DNA from: Streptomyces sp. NBC_00576
GTDB lineage: Bacteria > Actinomycetota > Actinomycetes > Streptomycetales > Streptomycetaceae
DNA: 64,000 nt
Reading direction: 5' to 3'
Assembly: GCF_036345175.1 (NCBI RefSeq)
Contig: NZ_CP107780.1
Coordinates: forward strand, 2,604,001 to 2,668,000
A program made the translations under genes and the position numbers. The notes under the pieces are model-generated. The model saw only the letters and a list, made by a program, of their open reading frames with translations. It made no database searches and was not told the DNA's origin. The number at the start of each line of letters is the position of its first letter. The first letter of the stretch is position 1. Below, piece by piece: positions 17,553 to 25,983 of the stretch.

Positions 17553-19132
17553 GCCAGCCAGACCTTGTCGAACCGCGCCCAGTCGAGCGAGTTGGCCGGC
17601 GCCTTCACCTCAACCCCCTTGACATTCTTGGCAGTTCCGAGGATCCAGTCCGCGAACCCCCACACCAGGAACCCGCCCTCGGCGTACAGCCTGCGCTGCA
17701 TCCGCTCGTACACGGCGGTCCGCTCGGTCTTGTCCTTCGTCGACTGGGCCTGCTGGTAGAGCGCGTCGAAGTCCTTGTGGTGCCATTTCGTCGCGTTGGT
17801 GGTGGAGTCGGTGAGCAGCCGCTGCGAGATGTGGGCCTCGATGGGCATGGCGCCGGAGCGGTAGCAGCAGATCTCACCGGAGTCGAGGACATCGCTCCAG
17901 TACGAGTCCTTGCTGCCCATCTTCACGTCGACGGTGACGCCCGCCTTCGCGGCCTGGTCGCGGAAGATCCCGGCGGCCTCGGTGAATCCGGCGGCGACGG
18001 TCGATGTGTCGAGCGTGACCTTGAGGTTCTCGGCTCCGGCCTGCTTCAGCAGGGCTTTGGCCCGGTCGAGATCCTGGGCGCGCTGCGGGAGGTCGGCGGC
18101 GTAGTACTCGTACCCCTTCCCGAACAGGTCGTTGCCGACGACGCCGGCGCCGGACAGCGCGCCGTCGACGAGTTCCTGCCGGTCGGCGATGAGGAAGAAG
18201 GCCTCGCGGACACGCTTGTCGTCGAAGGGCGCACGGTCGGTCTTCATCGCGAAGCCCTGCATGGAGCTGTTGCGCAGCCGCACGATCTCGATCTGCCCCT
18301 TGCCCTGGTGGGCCCGCGCGGTGGTCGGATTCAGCTCGTGGGCGTACTCGACCTGGCCGCCGAGCAGCGCGTTGACGCGTGCGGACTCCTCGTTGGCGAC
18401 GAGGAACTCGATCTCGTCGAGGTGCGGGGCACCCTCCCAGTAGTCGTCGAAGCGGCGGAACAGGGCGGAACGGCCGGGCGCGAAGGACACGAACCGGAAG
18501 GGCCCTGACCCGACGGGCTTGCTGTCGAAGTCGGTTCCCGTCGCGCCGTCGGGCACGATGTACGCGCCGAACGCGGCGAGGATGTTGGGGAATTCGGCTG
18601 TCGGCCGCTTCAGCACGAACTCGATCCCGTGCGTGCCCGTGGCCCGGCTGGCGTCGAGGTCGATCGGCTCCAGGGACGCCTTCGCGCGGAACGCCTGGTC
18701 GGGATCGGCGATCCGCCGGTAGCTGTACAGCACGTCCTCGGCGGTGACCGCCTTGCCGTTGTGGAAGGTGGCCCTGCGCAGGGTGACCTGCCAGCGGTCC
18801 AGGGTCTTGTTGGCCTCCCACTTCTCGGCGAGGCGGGGCTGCGCGGAGAGGTCGGCGCCGTAGTCGGCGAGCTTGTCGTAGAGCGCCTTGGCGCGGGCCG
18901 CGTCGGCGAACAGGCTGGCCAGATGCGGGTCGAGGGTCTCGCTGGCACCCCCGCCGGCGAAGGCGGCGCGCAGTCGCCCGCCACGTCTGGGCGTACCGCT
19001 GCCGGAGCCGCTGCCGTCGGACGTGTCGTCCGTGGAGTCGGCGCAGCCCGCGAGGCCGAGCACACCGAGCGCGGCGGTTCCGCCCACGGCGGTGAGGAAA
19101 CCGCGCCGGCGCAGGGCAGGGAAGTCGTTCAT
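17549..19132 (-). CDS. Peptide/nickel-type ABC transporter substrate-binding lipoprotein
   Basis: 527-residue family-5 solute-binding protein. The N-terminus has a twin-arginine-like RRRGFLTAVGG followed by the lipobox LAGC, then a Ser/Gly/Asp-rich linker, so it is a membrane-anchored lipoprotein. Family features include LAEKWEANKTLDRWQVTLR, DVLYSYRRIADPDQAF and PVGSGPFRFVSFAPGRS. Members bind peptides, opines, nickel or metal-chelator complexes. Given the synthetic genes and Zur-like operator upstream, a metal-metallophore complex is a reasonable ligand (inference). ATG 19132 has AAGGA 6-7 bases upstream; 69 bp separate it from the methyltransferase stop. Confidence 0.88.
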   Translation of the reverse strand: MNDFPALRRRGFLTAVGGTAALGVLGLAGCADSTDDTSDGSGSGSGTPRRGGRLRAAFAGGGASETLDPHLASLFADAARAKALYDKLADYGADLSAQPRLAEKWEANKTLDRWQVTLRRATFHNGKAVTAEDVLYSYRRIADPDQAFRAKASLEPIDLDASRATGTHGIEFVLKRPTAEFPNILAAFGAYIVPDGATGTDFDSKPVGSGPFRFVSFAPGRSALFRRFDDYWEGAPHLDEIEFLVANEESARVNALLGGQVEYAHELNPTTARAHQGKGQIEIVRLRNSSMQGFAMKTDRAPFDDKRVREAFFLIADRQELVDGALSGAGVVGNDLFGKGYEYYAADLPQRAQDLDRAKALLKQAGAENLKVTLDTSTVAAGFTEAAGIFRDQAAKAGVTVDVKMGSKDSYWSDVLDSGEICCYRSGAMPIEAHISQRLLTDSTTNATKWHHKDFDALYQQAQSTKDKTERTAVYERMQRRLYAEGGFLVWGFADWILGTAKNVKGVEVKAPANSLDWARFDKVWLA

Positions 19133-19201
19133 GGGAGTCCTTGAGTGTCTTGGGAGGTACGGAGACATGTGTGGGCCTGGCTGCCGGCGATCGCGTCGCC
19201 G

Positions 19202-20338
19202 TCAGTGCCGGCGGCGCGCGACGAGGTGCAGCCGGTCCGCGTCGGCGGTCTCGCCGGGCAACTCGCCCTCCTGCCAGGGCGGTTCGGTGCGCGGCCCCGG
19301 GCCGTCGTGCAGTTCGAGTACGTCGAAGCCGTGCGCGGCGAGTACGTGACGCAGCTCCTGCGGGAACAGCAGCCGCCAGGCGGAGCGCTGTTGGACGGGC
19401 GGCGTGCCGTCGTCCGCCGTCCAGTCCCGTACGCGTCGCAGAAGCCCGGCCGTCCGGTCCACGGTGAGCGTGGTGACGGACCGGTAGGCGGTGCCCCGCC
19501 AGCTGAAGCCTCCGACGGCGGGGGTGTCGAGCAGGTCGGTACGGCCGAGGAAGTAGGCCCCGTTGCGCATCTCGGCGACGAGGAGCCCGCCGGGGGCGAG
19601 GGCTCTCCGGCAGGAGGCGAGGAACCCGTCGAGTTGGTCGTTGGTGTGGCAGTACAGCAGCGCGCTGTCGAGACAGACCACGGCGTCGAAGGCACCGGCG
19701 CCCAGTTCGAACCCGGTGAGGTCGGCGCTGACGTATTCGGGCCCCGGATGTCTCTCGCGGGCGTGCGCGAGCATCGCCTCGGAGAGATCGGCTCCGGTGA
19801 CGGTACGCCCGGCGTGCTGCAGATACTCGGCGTCGCGCCCTGTACCGCACCCGATGTCGAGCACCCGTTTACCGTCGCCGTGCCGACGCAGGCAGTCCTC
19901 GGCCCAGCGCGCGGCCAGGTGGTCTCGGTCGGGGAAGCGGGCCTCGTACAGCTCGGGGTGGTCGGTGAGCAGGTTGCCGCTGTTCACAGGGGGATTCCCG
20001 GCGTGGGGATTCACAGCGCGCTCGCCGCTGCCACTGTTCACAGCACGGTCCGCGCTGACGCCGTTCACACTGCGGCACGCGCCAGAACTGTTCACACCGC
20101 TGTCCGCGCGGCCACCGTTCACACCGCTGTCTGCGCCAGAGCTGTTCACACTGCGCTCGCCGACCCAACTGTTCGCAGCCGCCGCCTCCCCACTCCGGTT
20201 CACAGCCGCCGCCTCCCCACGCCGGTTCACAGCCCCTGGCTCACCACACCGGTTCGCAGCCGCCGCCTCCCCACTCCGGTTCACAGCCGCCGCCTCCCCA
20301 CGCCGGTTCACAGCCCCCGCCTCTCCCGCTCTGTTCAC
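19202..20338 (-). CDS. Class I SAM-dependent methyltransferase with a 9-residue-repeat N-terminus
   Basis: The catalytic part (about 250 residues) has the SAM motif RVLDIGCGTGRDAEYL, the acidic loop VTGADLSEAMLAHAR, and CRRALAPGGLLVAEMRNGAYF. It would methylate a small molecule, perhaps the operon's product. Upstream of it, in frame, are 14 tandem units of nine residues (VNRRGEAAA-like), almost all beginning with Val encoded by GTG. The first GTG (20338) overlaps the MFS stop (GTGA) and has GGAGAGGAG just upstream, so it is taken as the start (378 aa). The last GTG (19987, VNSGNLLTDHPELYEARF) would give a normal-sized enzyme. True translation start is therefore open. Confidence 0.8.
   Translation of the reverse strand: MNRAGEAGAVNRRGEAAAVNRSGEAAAANRCGEPGAVNRRGEAAAVNRSGEAAAANSWVGERSVNSSGADSGVNGGRADSGVNSSGACRSVNGVSADRAVNSGSGERAVNPHAGNPPVNSGNLLTDHPELYEARFPDRDHLAARWAEDCLRRHGDGKRVLDIGCGTGRDAEYLQHAGRTVTGADLSEAMLAHARERHPGPEYVSADLTGFELGAGAFDAVVCLDSALLYCHTNDQLDGFLASCRRALAPGGLLVAEMRNGAYFLGRTDLLDTPAVGGFSWRGTAYRSVTTLTVDRTAGLLRRVRDWTADDGTPPVQQRSAWRLLFPQELRHVLAAHGFDVLELHDGPGPRTEPPWQEGELPGETADADRLHLVARRRH
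19961..20338 (-). repeat. 14 x 27-bp tandem repeat containing reiterated translation-start modules
   Basis: Fourteen contiguous 27-bp units on the minus strand, all in frame with the methyltransferase, each giving nine residues. Valine codons fall at 20338, 20311, 20284, 20230, 20203, 20149, 20122, 20095, 20068, 20041, 20014 and 19987; units at 20257 and 20176 have GCG instead of GTG. The upstream (MFS-side) units are nearly identical and carry GGGGAGG 8-9 bases before the next GTGAAC, i.e. a Shine-Dalgarno plus start codon. Units become more divergent toward the methyltransferase. Only the last unit resembles a natural enzyme N-terminus. Confidence 0.93.
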
Positions 20339-21582
20339 ACCGCGCTCCTCTCCGCCACGGGCGCCGGGCTCACCGGCAGCGCCCCCAACCGGTGCAGCCA
20401 GGCCACGCCTCCCGCCGAGGCGAGGCCGAACGCCGCGCACCACGCCCACGGCAGCCACTCGGCGCCGCCCCGGTCACCGGCGTCCATGGCCCAGCCGACG
20501 ACCGTGTTGCCCACGGCGGCGGCGATACCGGAGACGACGTAGAAGATGCCGAAGTAGGTGCCCGTCAGCTCGGGCCGCCCGAAGCCCGGGATCAGCTCCA
20601 TGACGAACGGCGAGGCGACCATCACGCCGAGATAGAGGATCAGCGCCCCCACCAGAACCGGTACGGCGGCCCACCACGACGCCTCCCCCTCCCCCGCCAC
20701 CAGCATCGGCGGGACGAACGCCAGCCCCATCAGCGCCAGCCCCGTCGCGATCCAGCGGGCCCTCATCCCTCGCGACTTGAGCGAGCGGGTGATCCGGAGC
20801 TGGAGTGCGAGGTTGGCGAGTGTGCCGACGAGGAAGACGAGGCCGGCCGCGCCGTCCCAGCCGGTTGCCCGGCGGGCACCGTCGGGGAGGAGCAGGTAGA
20901 GCTGGTTCTCCAGGGTGAACATGCCGACCATGGCGAGCGCGAACGCCACGAACGCGCGGTTGCTCACCACCTCGCGCCAGTCGGCGAGGACCCCGCCCTT
21001 CGCGGGTTCGACCTCTCGCGCCGGCAGGACAAGTGCCTGGGCGACCGTGAGGACCGCGAAGATCGCGGCGGCGGTGAGTGCGGACGCCCGGAAGTCGACC
21101 AGGAGCAGCGCGCTGCCGAGCAGCGGTCCGACCAGCGCGCCGGTGGTGGCGAACACGTTGAACAGCGCGAACGCCTCCGCCTTCCGGTCCCCCGCCTCCT
21201 GCGCGAGGTAGGCACGTACGGCCGGGTTGAACAGCGCCCCGGCCAGCCCGCTCAGCACGGACGCGGCCAGCAGCACCGGCAGTCCGTCGCCGAGCGCGAA
21301 CAGCCCGAACCCGACCGTCCGCAGCCCGCACCCGGCGATGATCACCCCACGCGCGCCGAGCCGGTCGGCGGCGGAACCGCCGATGATGAACAGACCCTGC
21401 TGGCTGAGGTTGCGCACCCCGAGGACGATCCCGACGACAGCCGCCGACATCCCCAGGTCCTCGCTGAGGTGGGTCGCGAGGTAGGGGATCAGCAGGTAGA
21501 AGCCGGTGTTGACGCCGAGTTGGTTGACGAGGAGCAGTTGGATGGCGACCGGGAAGCGCCGCATCTCACGCCACGTCTTCAT
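20335..21582 (-). CDS. MFS transporter (probable exporter)
   Basis: 415 residues with about 12 membrane segments and a major-facilitator layout. The loop after helix 2 has GGSAADRLGARGVIIAG, followed by LFNPAVRAYLAQEAGDRKAEAFALFN. The ATG at 21582 (MKTWREMRRFPVAIQLLL) is chosen as the natural N-terminus, with GAGG about 11 bases upstream; it overlaps the epimerase stop by 17 bp. The upstream open frame only translates the 15-bp repeat array in another phase. Its position among biosynthetic genes and ahead of an importer suggests export of the operon's small-molecule product (inference). Confidence 0.88.
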   Translation of the reverse strand: MKTWREMRRFPVAIQLLLVNQLGVNTGFYLLIPYLATHLSEDLGMSAAVVGIVLGVRNLSQQGLFIIGGSAADRLGARGVIIAGCGLRTVGFGLFALGDGLPVLLAASVLSGLAGALFNPAVRAYLAQEAGDRKAEAFALFNVFATTGALVGPLLGSALLLVDFRASALTAAAIFAVLTVAQALVLPAREVEPAKGGVLADWREVVSNRAFVAFALAMVGMFTLENQLYLLLPDGARRATGWDGAAGLVFLVGTLANLALQLRITRSLKSRGMRARWIATGLALMGLAFVPPMLVAGEGEASWWAAVPVLVGALILYLGVMVASPFVMELIPGFGRPELTGTYFGIFYVVSGIAAAVGNTVVGWAMDAGDRGGAEWLPWAWCAAFGLASAGGVAWLHRLGALPVSPAPVAERSAV

Positions 21583-22723
21583 GCTCGACCACCTCGGCTC
21601 CAGACTCTTCGGCTCCAAACTCTTCGGCTCCAGACTCTTCAGCTCCAAGCTCTTCGGCTCCGAACCTCTCGGCCCCGAGGCCCTGGACTCCGGTCTCCTC
21701 AACTCCCAGTCCATGTCGGCCACTTGTGCGTACAACGCCGTCGGTGCCGCCGATTCCGGACCATGGGTCCCGGGCCAGCAGCAGATGCCCGTCGAGGTCG
21801 GTCCAGCGGGCGCGGTCGGCGAGGTGGACGGCGGGTGCGATGCCGAGGGTGCTGGCGGTGAGGCAGCCGAGCATCAGCTCCGTACCGCTGCCCTCGATCA
21901 GCCTGGCGATACGTAGGGCCGCGTGCACCCCGCCACACTTGGCGAGCTTGACGTTGATGCCCTGCACGCGCCCGGCGAGCCGACGCGCGTCCTCCAGGTC
22001 CACCGCGTCCTCGTCGGCGATGAGCGGCAACGGCGACCTCTCGGCCAAGGCGCCGAAGGCCTCCGGGTCGCCGGGAGCGACGGGCTGTTCCACTGCCTCG
22101 ACGCCGAGTTCGGCGAACCGAGGAAGCAACTCACGCGCCTGGGCGATGTTCCAGGCCCCGTTGGGGTCGAGGAGCAGTCGTACACCGGGCGCGGCGTCGC
22201 GGATGACGCGTACGCGCTCCACGTCGTCCTCCGGGTCCGGCGTTCCCGCCTTGACCTTGAGGATCCGGAAGCCGCTCGCGGCGAACCGTCGGGCCTCGTG
22301 CGCCGCGTTCCGCACCGAGGTGATGCCGATGGTGCGGGCGGTCACGGCGACGGGCGCGGCGGACGCCCCGAGCAGCCGGTGCACGGGCACTCCGGCGCGC
22401 TTGCCGACGAGATCGAGGAGCGCGGCCTCGACGGCGGCGGTGACAGCGGCCGGCGTGTTGTCGCCGGACGCCAACTCCCGTTCCCGCAAAGCCTCCAAGG
22501 CGTCCTCGGGAGTGGCAAAGCGACTCAACTCCACGCCACTGAAATGCCGTTGGAGCGTGTCGGCGTCGAGGCCGTAGTACACGCTGGTGACGGCCTCACC
22601 GTGGCCGTGCAGCCCTTCGTGTTCGATGCCGAGCCACACGGCGTCGCGTGCGGCCATGGTGGAGCGGGAGATGCGCAGCGGCTCGGTGAGTTCGAGGCGG
22701 ACGGTGCGCAGGCTGGCCTTCAC
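21566..22723 (-). CDS. Enolase-superfamily dipeptide epimerase / muconate-lactonising-like enzyme
   Basis: 385 residues. The catalytic scaffold of the MLE/dipeptide-epimerase subgroup is visible: ILKVKAGTP (KxK general base), LLLDPNGAW (metal Asp), VEAVEQPV (metal Glu), LIADEDAVD (metal Asp) and INVKLAKCGG (second Lys). Members epimerise dipeptides or N-acyl amino acids. The C-terminus carries an acidic repeat tail (GAEES/GAEEF) outside the fold. GTG 22723 overlaps the previous stop (GTGA) with AAAGGA before it. In this operon it may set the stereochemistry of a dipeptide-like intermediate made by the ATP-grasp ligase. Confidence 0.85.
   Translation of the reverse strand: MKASLRTVRLELTEPLRISRSTMAARDAVWLGIEHEGLHGHGEAVTSVYYGLDADTLQRHFSGVELSRFATPEDALEALRERELASGDNTPAAVTAAVEAALLDLVGKRAGVPVHRLLGASAAPVAVTARTIGITSVRNAAHEARRFAASGFRILKVKAGTPDPEDDVERVRVIRDAAPGVRLLLDPNGAWNIAQARELLPRFAELGVEAVEQPVAPGDPEAFGALAERSPLPLIADEDAVDLEDARRLAGRVQGINVKLAKCGGVHAALRIARLIEGSGTELMLGCLTASTLGIAPAVHLADRARWTDLDGHLLLARDPWSGIGGTDGVVRTSGRHGLGVEETGVQGLGAERFGAEELGAEESGAEEFGAEESGAEVVEHEDVA
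21593..21676 (-). repeat. 15-bp tandem repeats at the 3' end of the epimerase gene
   Basis: About five and a half units (GGAGCCGAAGAGTCT-like) encode a GAEES/GAEEF pentapeptide repeat forming an acidic tail on the epimerase. The array ends about 10 bp before the MFS start codon. It lies exactly at a gene junction, like the 27-bp array at the next junction downstream. Confidence 0.85.
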
Positions 22724-23805
22724 TGGTTCCTTTCCTGCGGGGAGAGCGGATCGGTGACGCGGGCGCAGCGCACCCAGCCGGTGGCCTCGGCGGCGCGGGG
22801 GTGCGGTATCTCGACCGGGCGGGTCGCCGCCGTGTTCGCGTCGAGGCCGTGGGCGAGGGCGAAGTCGTCGTCGTAGACGGTGCCGAGGTAGCGGTGCGGG
22901 CCGTCGGGGAAGACGGTGGCGACGACGGCGCCGGAGTTGACGCGGGCCGCCCAGGCGGCGACACGGGCGACGGCGCCGGTGCTCCAGCCGCCGCTGACGA
23001 AGCTCTGGCGGGCGAGTCTGCGGCAGCTGTCCACGGCTTCGGCGGGGCCGACCCAGTGGACCTCGTCGAAGGCGTCGTAGGCGACGTTGCGCGGGTGGAT
23101 GCTGCTGCCGAGGCCGCGCATCAGGCGGGGGCGGGCGGGCTGGCCGAAGATGGTGGAGCCGGTCGCGTCGACGCCGATGAGTCGCAACGCGGGCCAACGT
23201 CGACGCAGTGGTGCGGTGATTCCGGCGCTGTGCCCGCCGGTGCCGACGCTGCAGACCAGGATGTCCAAGTGGTCGAGCTGGGCGGTGAGTTCGGCGGCCA
23301 GGGAGGCGTATCCGGCGATGTTGTCGGGGTTGTTGTACTGGTCGGGCCAGTAGGCGTCGGGCAGCGCGGCGAGGAGTTCACGGAGGCGGGCGAGCCGCGC
23401 CGCCTGCCAGCCGCCCTGTGCCGCCGGCCGGTCGACGATCTCCAGCCGTACTCCGTGTGAGCGCAGCAACTGCCGCATGGACGGCTCCAGTTCGCTGTCG
23501 CCGACCAGCACGACAGGATGCCCGAGGGCCTGCCCGGCGAAGGCCAGTCCGACTCCGAGGGTGCCGGAGGTCGACTCCACCACCGGTGCGCCGGGGCGCA
23601 GTTCCCCCCGCTCACGGGCGCCGAGCAGCATGGACACGGCGGCGCGCGCCTTCATGCCGCCCGCCCCGAGTCCTTCGAGCTTGGCCCAGAACCCCGGTTG
23701 TGGGCCCGGGAGTTCGGCGGTGATCCGGGCGAGCGGGGTGCGGCCGAGGAGTGCCAGCAGCTCATGGCGTGCGGCGGGGGCGGACCGTATGGCGGCCGTG
23801 GTCAT
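22720..23805 (-). CDS. Cysteine-synthase-like PLP-dependent enzyme
   Basis: 361-residue fold-type II PLP enzyme. The lysine that would bind PLP is in GLGAGGMKARAAVSML, the phosphate/carboxylate loop is VESTSGTLGVGLA, and the glycine-rich loop is VCSVGTGGHSAGI. The family makes cysteine or beta-substituted alanines such as 2,3-diaminopropionate (SbnA-type); both beta-replacement building blocks are known in metal chelators. The unusual STSGT in place of SSGNTG argues for a non-standard substrate. ATG 23805 overlaps the preceding stop (ATGA). No ornithine-cyclodeaminase-like SbnB partner is present. Confidence 0.85.
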   Translation of the reverse strand: MTTAAIRSAPAARHELLALLGRTPLARITAELPGPQPGFWAKLEGLGAGGMKARAAVSMLLGARERGELRPGAPVVESTSGTLGVGLAFAGQALGHPVVLVGDSELEPSMRQLLRSHGVRLEIVDRPAAQGGWQAARLARLRELLAALPDAYWPDQYNNPDNIAGYASLAAELTAQLDHLDILVCSVGTGGHSAGITAPLRRRWPALRLIGVDATGSTIFGQPARPRLMRGLGSSIHPRNVAYDAFDEVHWVGPAEAVDSCRRLARQSFVSGGWSTGAVARVAAWAARVNSGAVVATVFPDGPHRYLGTVYDDDFALAHGLDANTAATRPVEIPHPRAAEATGWVRCARVTDPLSPQERNQ

Positions 23806-24641
23806 CGGAGGCCACCGCCGCCATAGCAGTGGATGGCGCCGGGGCCGCCGTCGAGCCAGAAGAAGGGGTAGGGCTCCGCGCACACCGCGCTCACTCCGTG
23901 CCCGAGGAAGCGGGGCAGGATCGCGCTGCCGGTCTGGGCGAACATCACCAACTGCCGTCCGTGCGCGAGCGCGTGGTGTCGCAGCGGCTCGAACGTCCCG
24001 TTGCCGAGGGTCATCCCGGAGGCGAGTACGGCGTCACAGCGTCCGCTCTCCACCTCGGCGAGGGCGTCGGTGACCACCGGCTCGCCCCACTCCGTGGTAC
24101 CGCCCTTGAGATCGCACGGCACATAGTTCAGTCCGCGTGAACGCAGTGCCTCCAGAAGAGAGTTGACGACCCCGACGACAAGGACCGTGGCCCCGGCGGG
24201 CAGGTCGAGCAGCGCCACGACGGCCTTCGCCCGCGCCCGCGACTTCACCAGAGAGGACCCGGCCGGGAGCTGGACCGTCCGGGCGCCATGCTCGGGGGTG
24301 TGCGGGGTGACGTGCATGAGGTAGGCGTCGAGAGCGGCCACCCGCACGGGCAGCAGGGGGTGTTGGAGGAGCCGGGCGACGTCCGCGCCGACGCAGGTGT
24401 CGATCGCGTCCTCCGGCAGCTTCCCGGGTTCGACCGCGCACGACCCGACGGCCGCGCCCAGTCGCAGGCTGAGCACCTCGTTGCGGTATCCGCTCCCCCG
24501 TCCGTCGTGCCGTACGGCCTGCCGGGTGGCAAAGGCCACGACGAGGCGTTCCGTACGCGGGTCGGGGCCGAGTTCACCGGCGAGGGCACGGGCCGCGAGT
24601 TCCTCGTAGGTCACTGCGGGCGTGCGCAGTCCGGCGTTCAC
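23802..24641 (-). CDS. DUF364-like Rossmann protein (putative heavy-metal-chelation family)
   Basis: 279 residues. The C-terminal half resembles the DUF364 family: ATVLVVGVVNSLLEALRSRGLNYVPCDL, then SGRCDAVLASGMTLGNGTFEPLR and LVMFAQTGSAILPRFLGHGVSAVCAEPYPFFW. DUF364 proteins have been linked by structure and context to metal chelation, but no reaction is established. GTG 24641 overlaps the ATP-grasp stop. Its place as second gene of a Zur-like-regulated operon strengthens a role in metal handling or chelator synthesis. Confidence 0.7.
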   Translation of the reverse strand: MNAGLRTPAVTYEELAARALAGELGPDPRTERLVVAFATRQAVRHDGRGSGYRNEVLSLRLGAAVGSCAVEPGKLPEDAIDTCVGADVARLLQHPLLPVRVAALDAYLMHVTPHTPEHGARTVQLPAGSSLVKSRARAKAVVALLDLPAGATVLVVGVVNSLLEALRSRGLNYVPCDLKGGTTEWGEPVVTDALAEVESGRCDAVLASGMTLGNGTFEPLRHHALAHGRQLVMFAQTGSAILPRFLGHGVSAVCAEPYPFFWLDGGPGAIHCYGGGGLR

Positions 24642-25897
24642 CGGATCACCAGCCCGGTCCGCAGCTCATCCAGCAGGGCGTCCACACGATCCCGCGCGCC
24701 GAGTCCGTCCGGGTCTGCGGCCATGACGTGCCCCAGGTATTCGTTGTTGCTGCCCGCCGCCTTGACGATGGTTCCCGGCTGCGCGAGCTGCACCTCCAAT
24801 ACGCCTTCCTGGTCGTGGAGTTGGTCTCCCCCGTCCAGCGACTCCAAGGTCCCCGCCGTCTCCGGGACGAGGAAGCCGATGGCCGCGCTGCGCAGACCCG
24901 TGTCGGTGCGGCGCAGGTCGGGGGCGCGGCCGAGGGAGACGTCCACGAAGGCGGCGGCGAGGTCGATGCCGGTGACGTGGCGGACGAGTTCGGTGATCCG
25001 GTTGCCGGCCGGGCGAGGGTTGACCTCGACGACGCGCGGCCCTGCGGAGGTCAGTTTGATCTCCGTGTGCGCCACGACCCCCTCCACCAGCCCGAGCGCC
25101 TTCAGGGCGCCCAGCGCGGTCTGCTCGGCGGCCTCGGTGTCGGCGGCCGTGAGCGCGGCCGGGAACATATGGCCGGTCTCGATGAAGGCGGGCGCTCCGC
25201 CGATGCTCTTGTCGGTGACCCCGACCACCTGGACCGCGCCTGCGTAGGACACGGTCTCGACGCTCACCTCGGGCCCGTCGAGGAACTCTTCGAGAAGCAC
25301 GACGGGCGGCCGCCGCTGCCCCCGCGCGTTGACCGGGAACGCGCTCAACGCCCGGCATGCCTCGGCGAGTTGGATCTCGTCGTCGACCCGGCGGACGTAC
25401 ATTCCGGCGCACAGGTCGACCGGCTTGACGACGAGCGGATAGCCGATGCCGGCCGCCTCGCGCACGATGTCGCCCCACTCCTCGCACACGGCGAAGCGCG
25501 GCCCGGGCACCCCGGCGTCCGCCAGGACGCGCCGGGTGGCGTCCTTGCGGCAGGCGTTCTCCACGGCTTCGGGGCCGGAGCCCGGCAGTCCGAGGTGCCC
25601 GGCGATCCGGGCGGCCGTGGGCAGGTAGTAGTCGCACGAGGTGATCACCCCGTCGAAGCCCAGCGCCCCGTGCAACAGCTCGACGTACGGCAGCAGTTCG
25701 TCGAGGTCGTTGGTGTCCGCGGTGACCACGTTGCGGGCGCCGAGCAGCGGATGCGCGGCTCCCTCGGGCGCGCTGCGCAGGTAGTGGTGCAGGTCACGGG
25801 TGAGGAACGTGAACTCGTGCCCGCTTTCCCGGATCGCCCGTGGCAGCAGCCTGCTCATCGACCCGACCCAGCTCTCGACCACCAGCAAATGAGCCAC
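24638..25897 (-). CDS. ATP-grasp ligase, first gene of the putative metallophore operon
   Basis: 419 residues with an ATP-grasp fold of the carboxylate-amine ligase type: GYPLVVKPVDLCAGMYVRRV (nucleotide-binding Lys and loop), VLLEEFLDGPEVSVETV and VEVNPRPAGNRI (Mg ligands). Members join a carboxylate to an amine using ATP, often forming dipeptides. GTG 25897 is chosen because AAGGGGAG lies just upstream; GTG 25912 is an alternative. It opens a run of ten genes reading to 14201, mostly with 4-bp overlaps, and is preceded by the Zur-box-like operator. Confidence 0.85.
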   Translation of the reverse strand: MAHLLVVESWVGSMSRLLPRAIRESGHEFTFLTRDLHHYLRSAPEGAAHPLLGARNVVTADTNDLDELLPYVELLHGALGFDGVITSCDYYLPTAARIAGHLGLPGSGPEAVENACRKDATRRVLADAGVPGPRFAVCEEWGDIVREAAGIGYPLVVKPVDLCAGMYVRRVDDEIQLAEACRALSAFPVNARGQRRPPVVLLEEFLDGPEVSVETVSYAGAVQVVGVTDKSIGGAPAFIETGHMFPAALTAADTEAAEQTALGALKALGLVEGVVAHTEIKLTSAGPRVVEVNPRPAGNRITELVRHVTGIDLAAAFVDVSLGRAPDLRRTDTGLRSAAIGFLVPETAGTLESLDGGDQLHDQEGVLEVQLAQPGTIVKAAGSNNEYLGHVMAADPDGLGARDRVDALLDELRTGLVIR

Positions 25898-25983
25898 AAC
25901 TCCCCTTTCCACCCTGGCGGCCACAGCCGTCAGGGCAGCGCGAAGGCACCCCCTCAGGGAGGGCTCCAGACTTGACCGTGGAC

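Noticed and set aside
19961..20338. CRISPR array
   Set aside because: The 27-bp units are contiguous with no unique spacers, are in frame with a coding sequence, and there are no cas genes.
20339..20458. N-terminal extension of the methyltransferase frame above the first repeat
   Set aside because: It lies inside the MFS gene in another frame; the GTGA overlap at 20338 is the natural boundary.
22724..23197. Upstream extension of the epimerase frame
   Set aside because: Arg/Pro-rich shadow of the PLP-enzyme gene; GTG 22723 has a ribosome-binding site and overlaps the previous stop.
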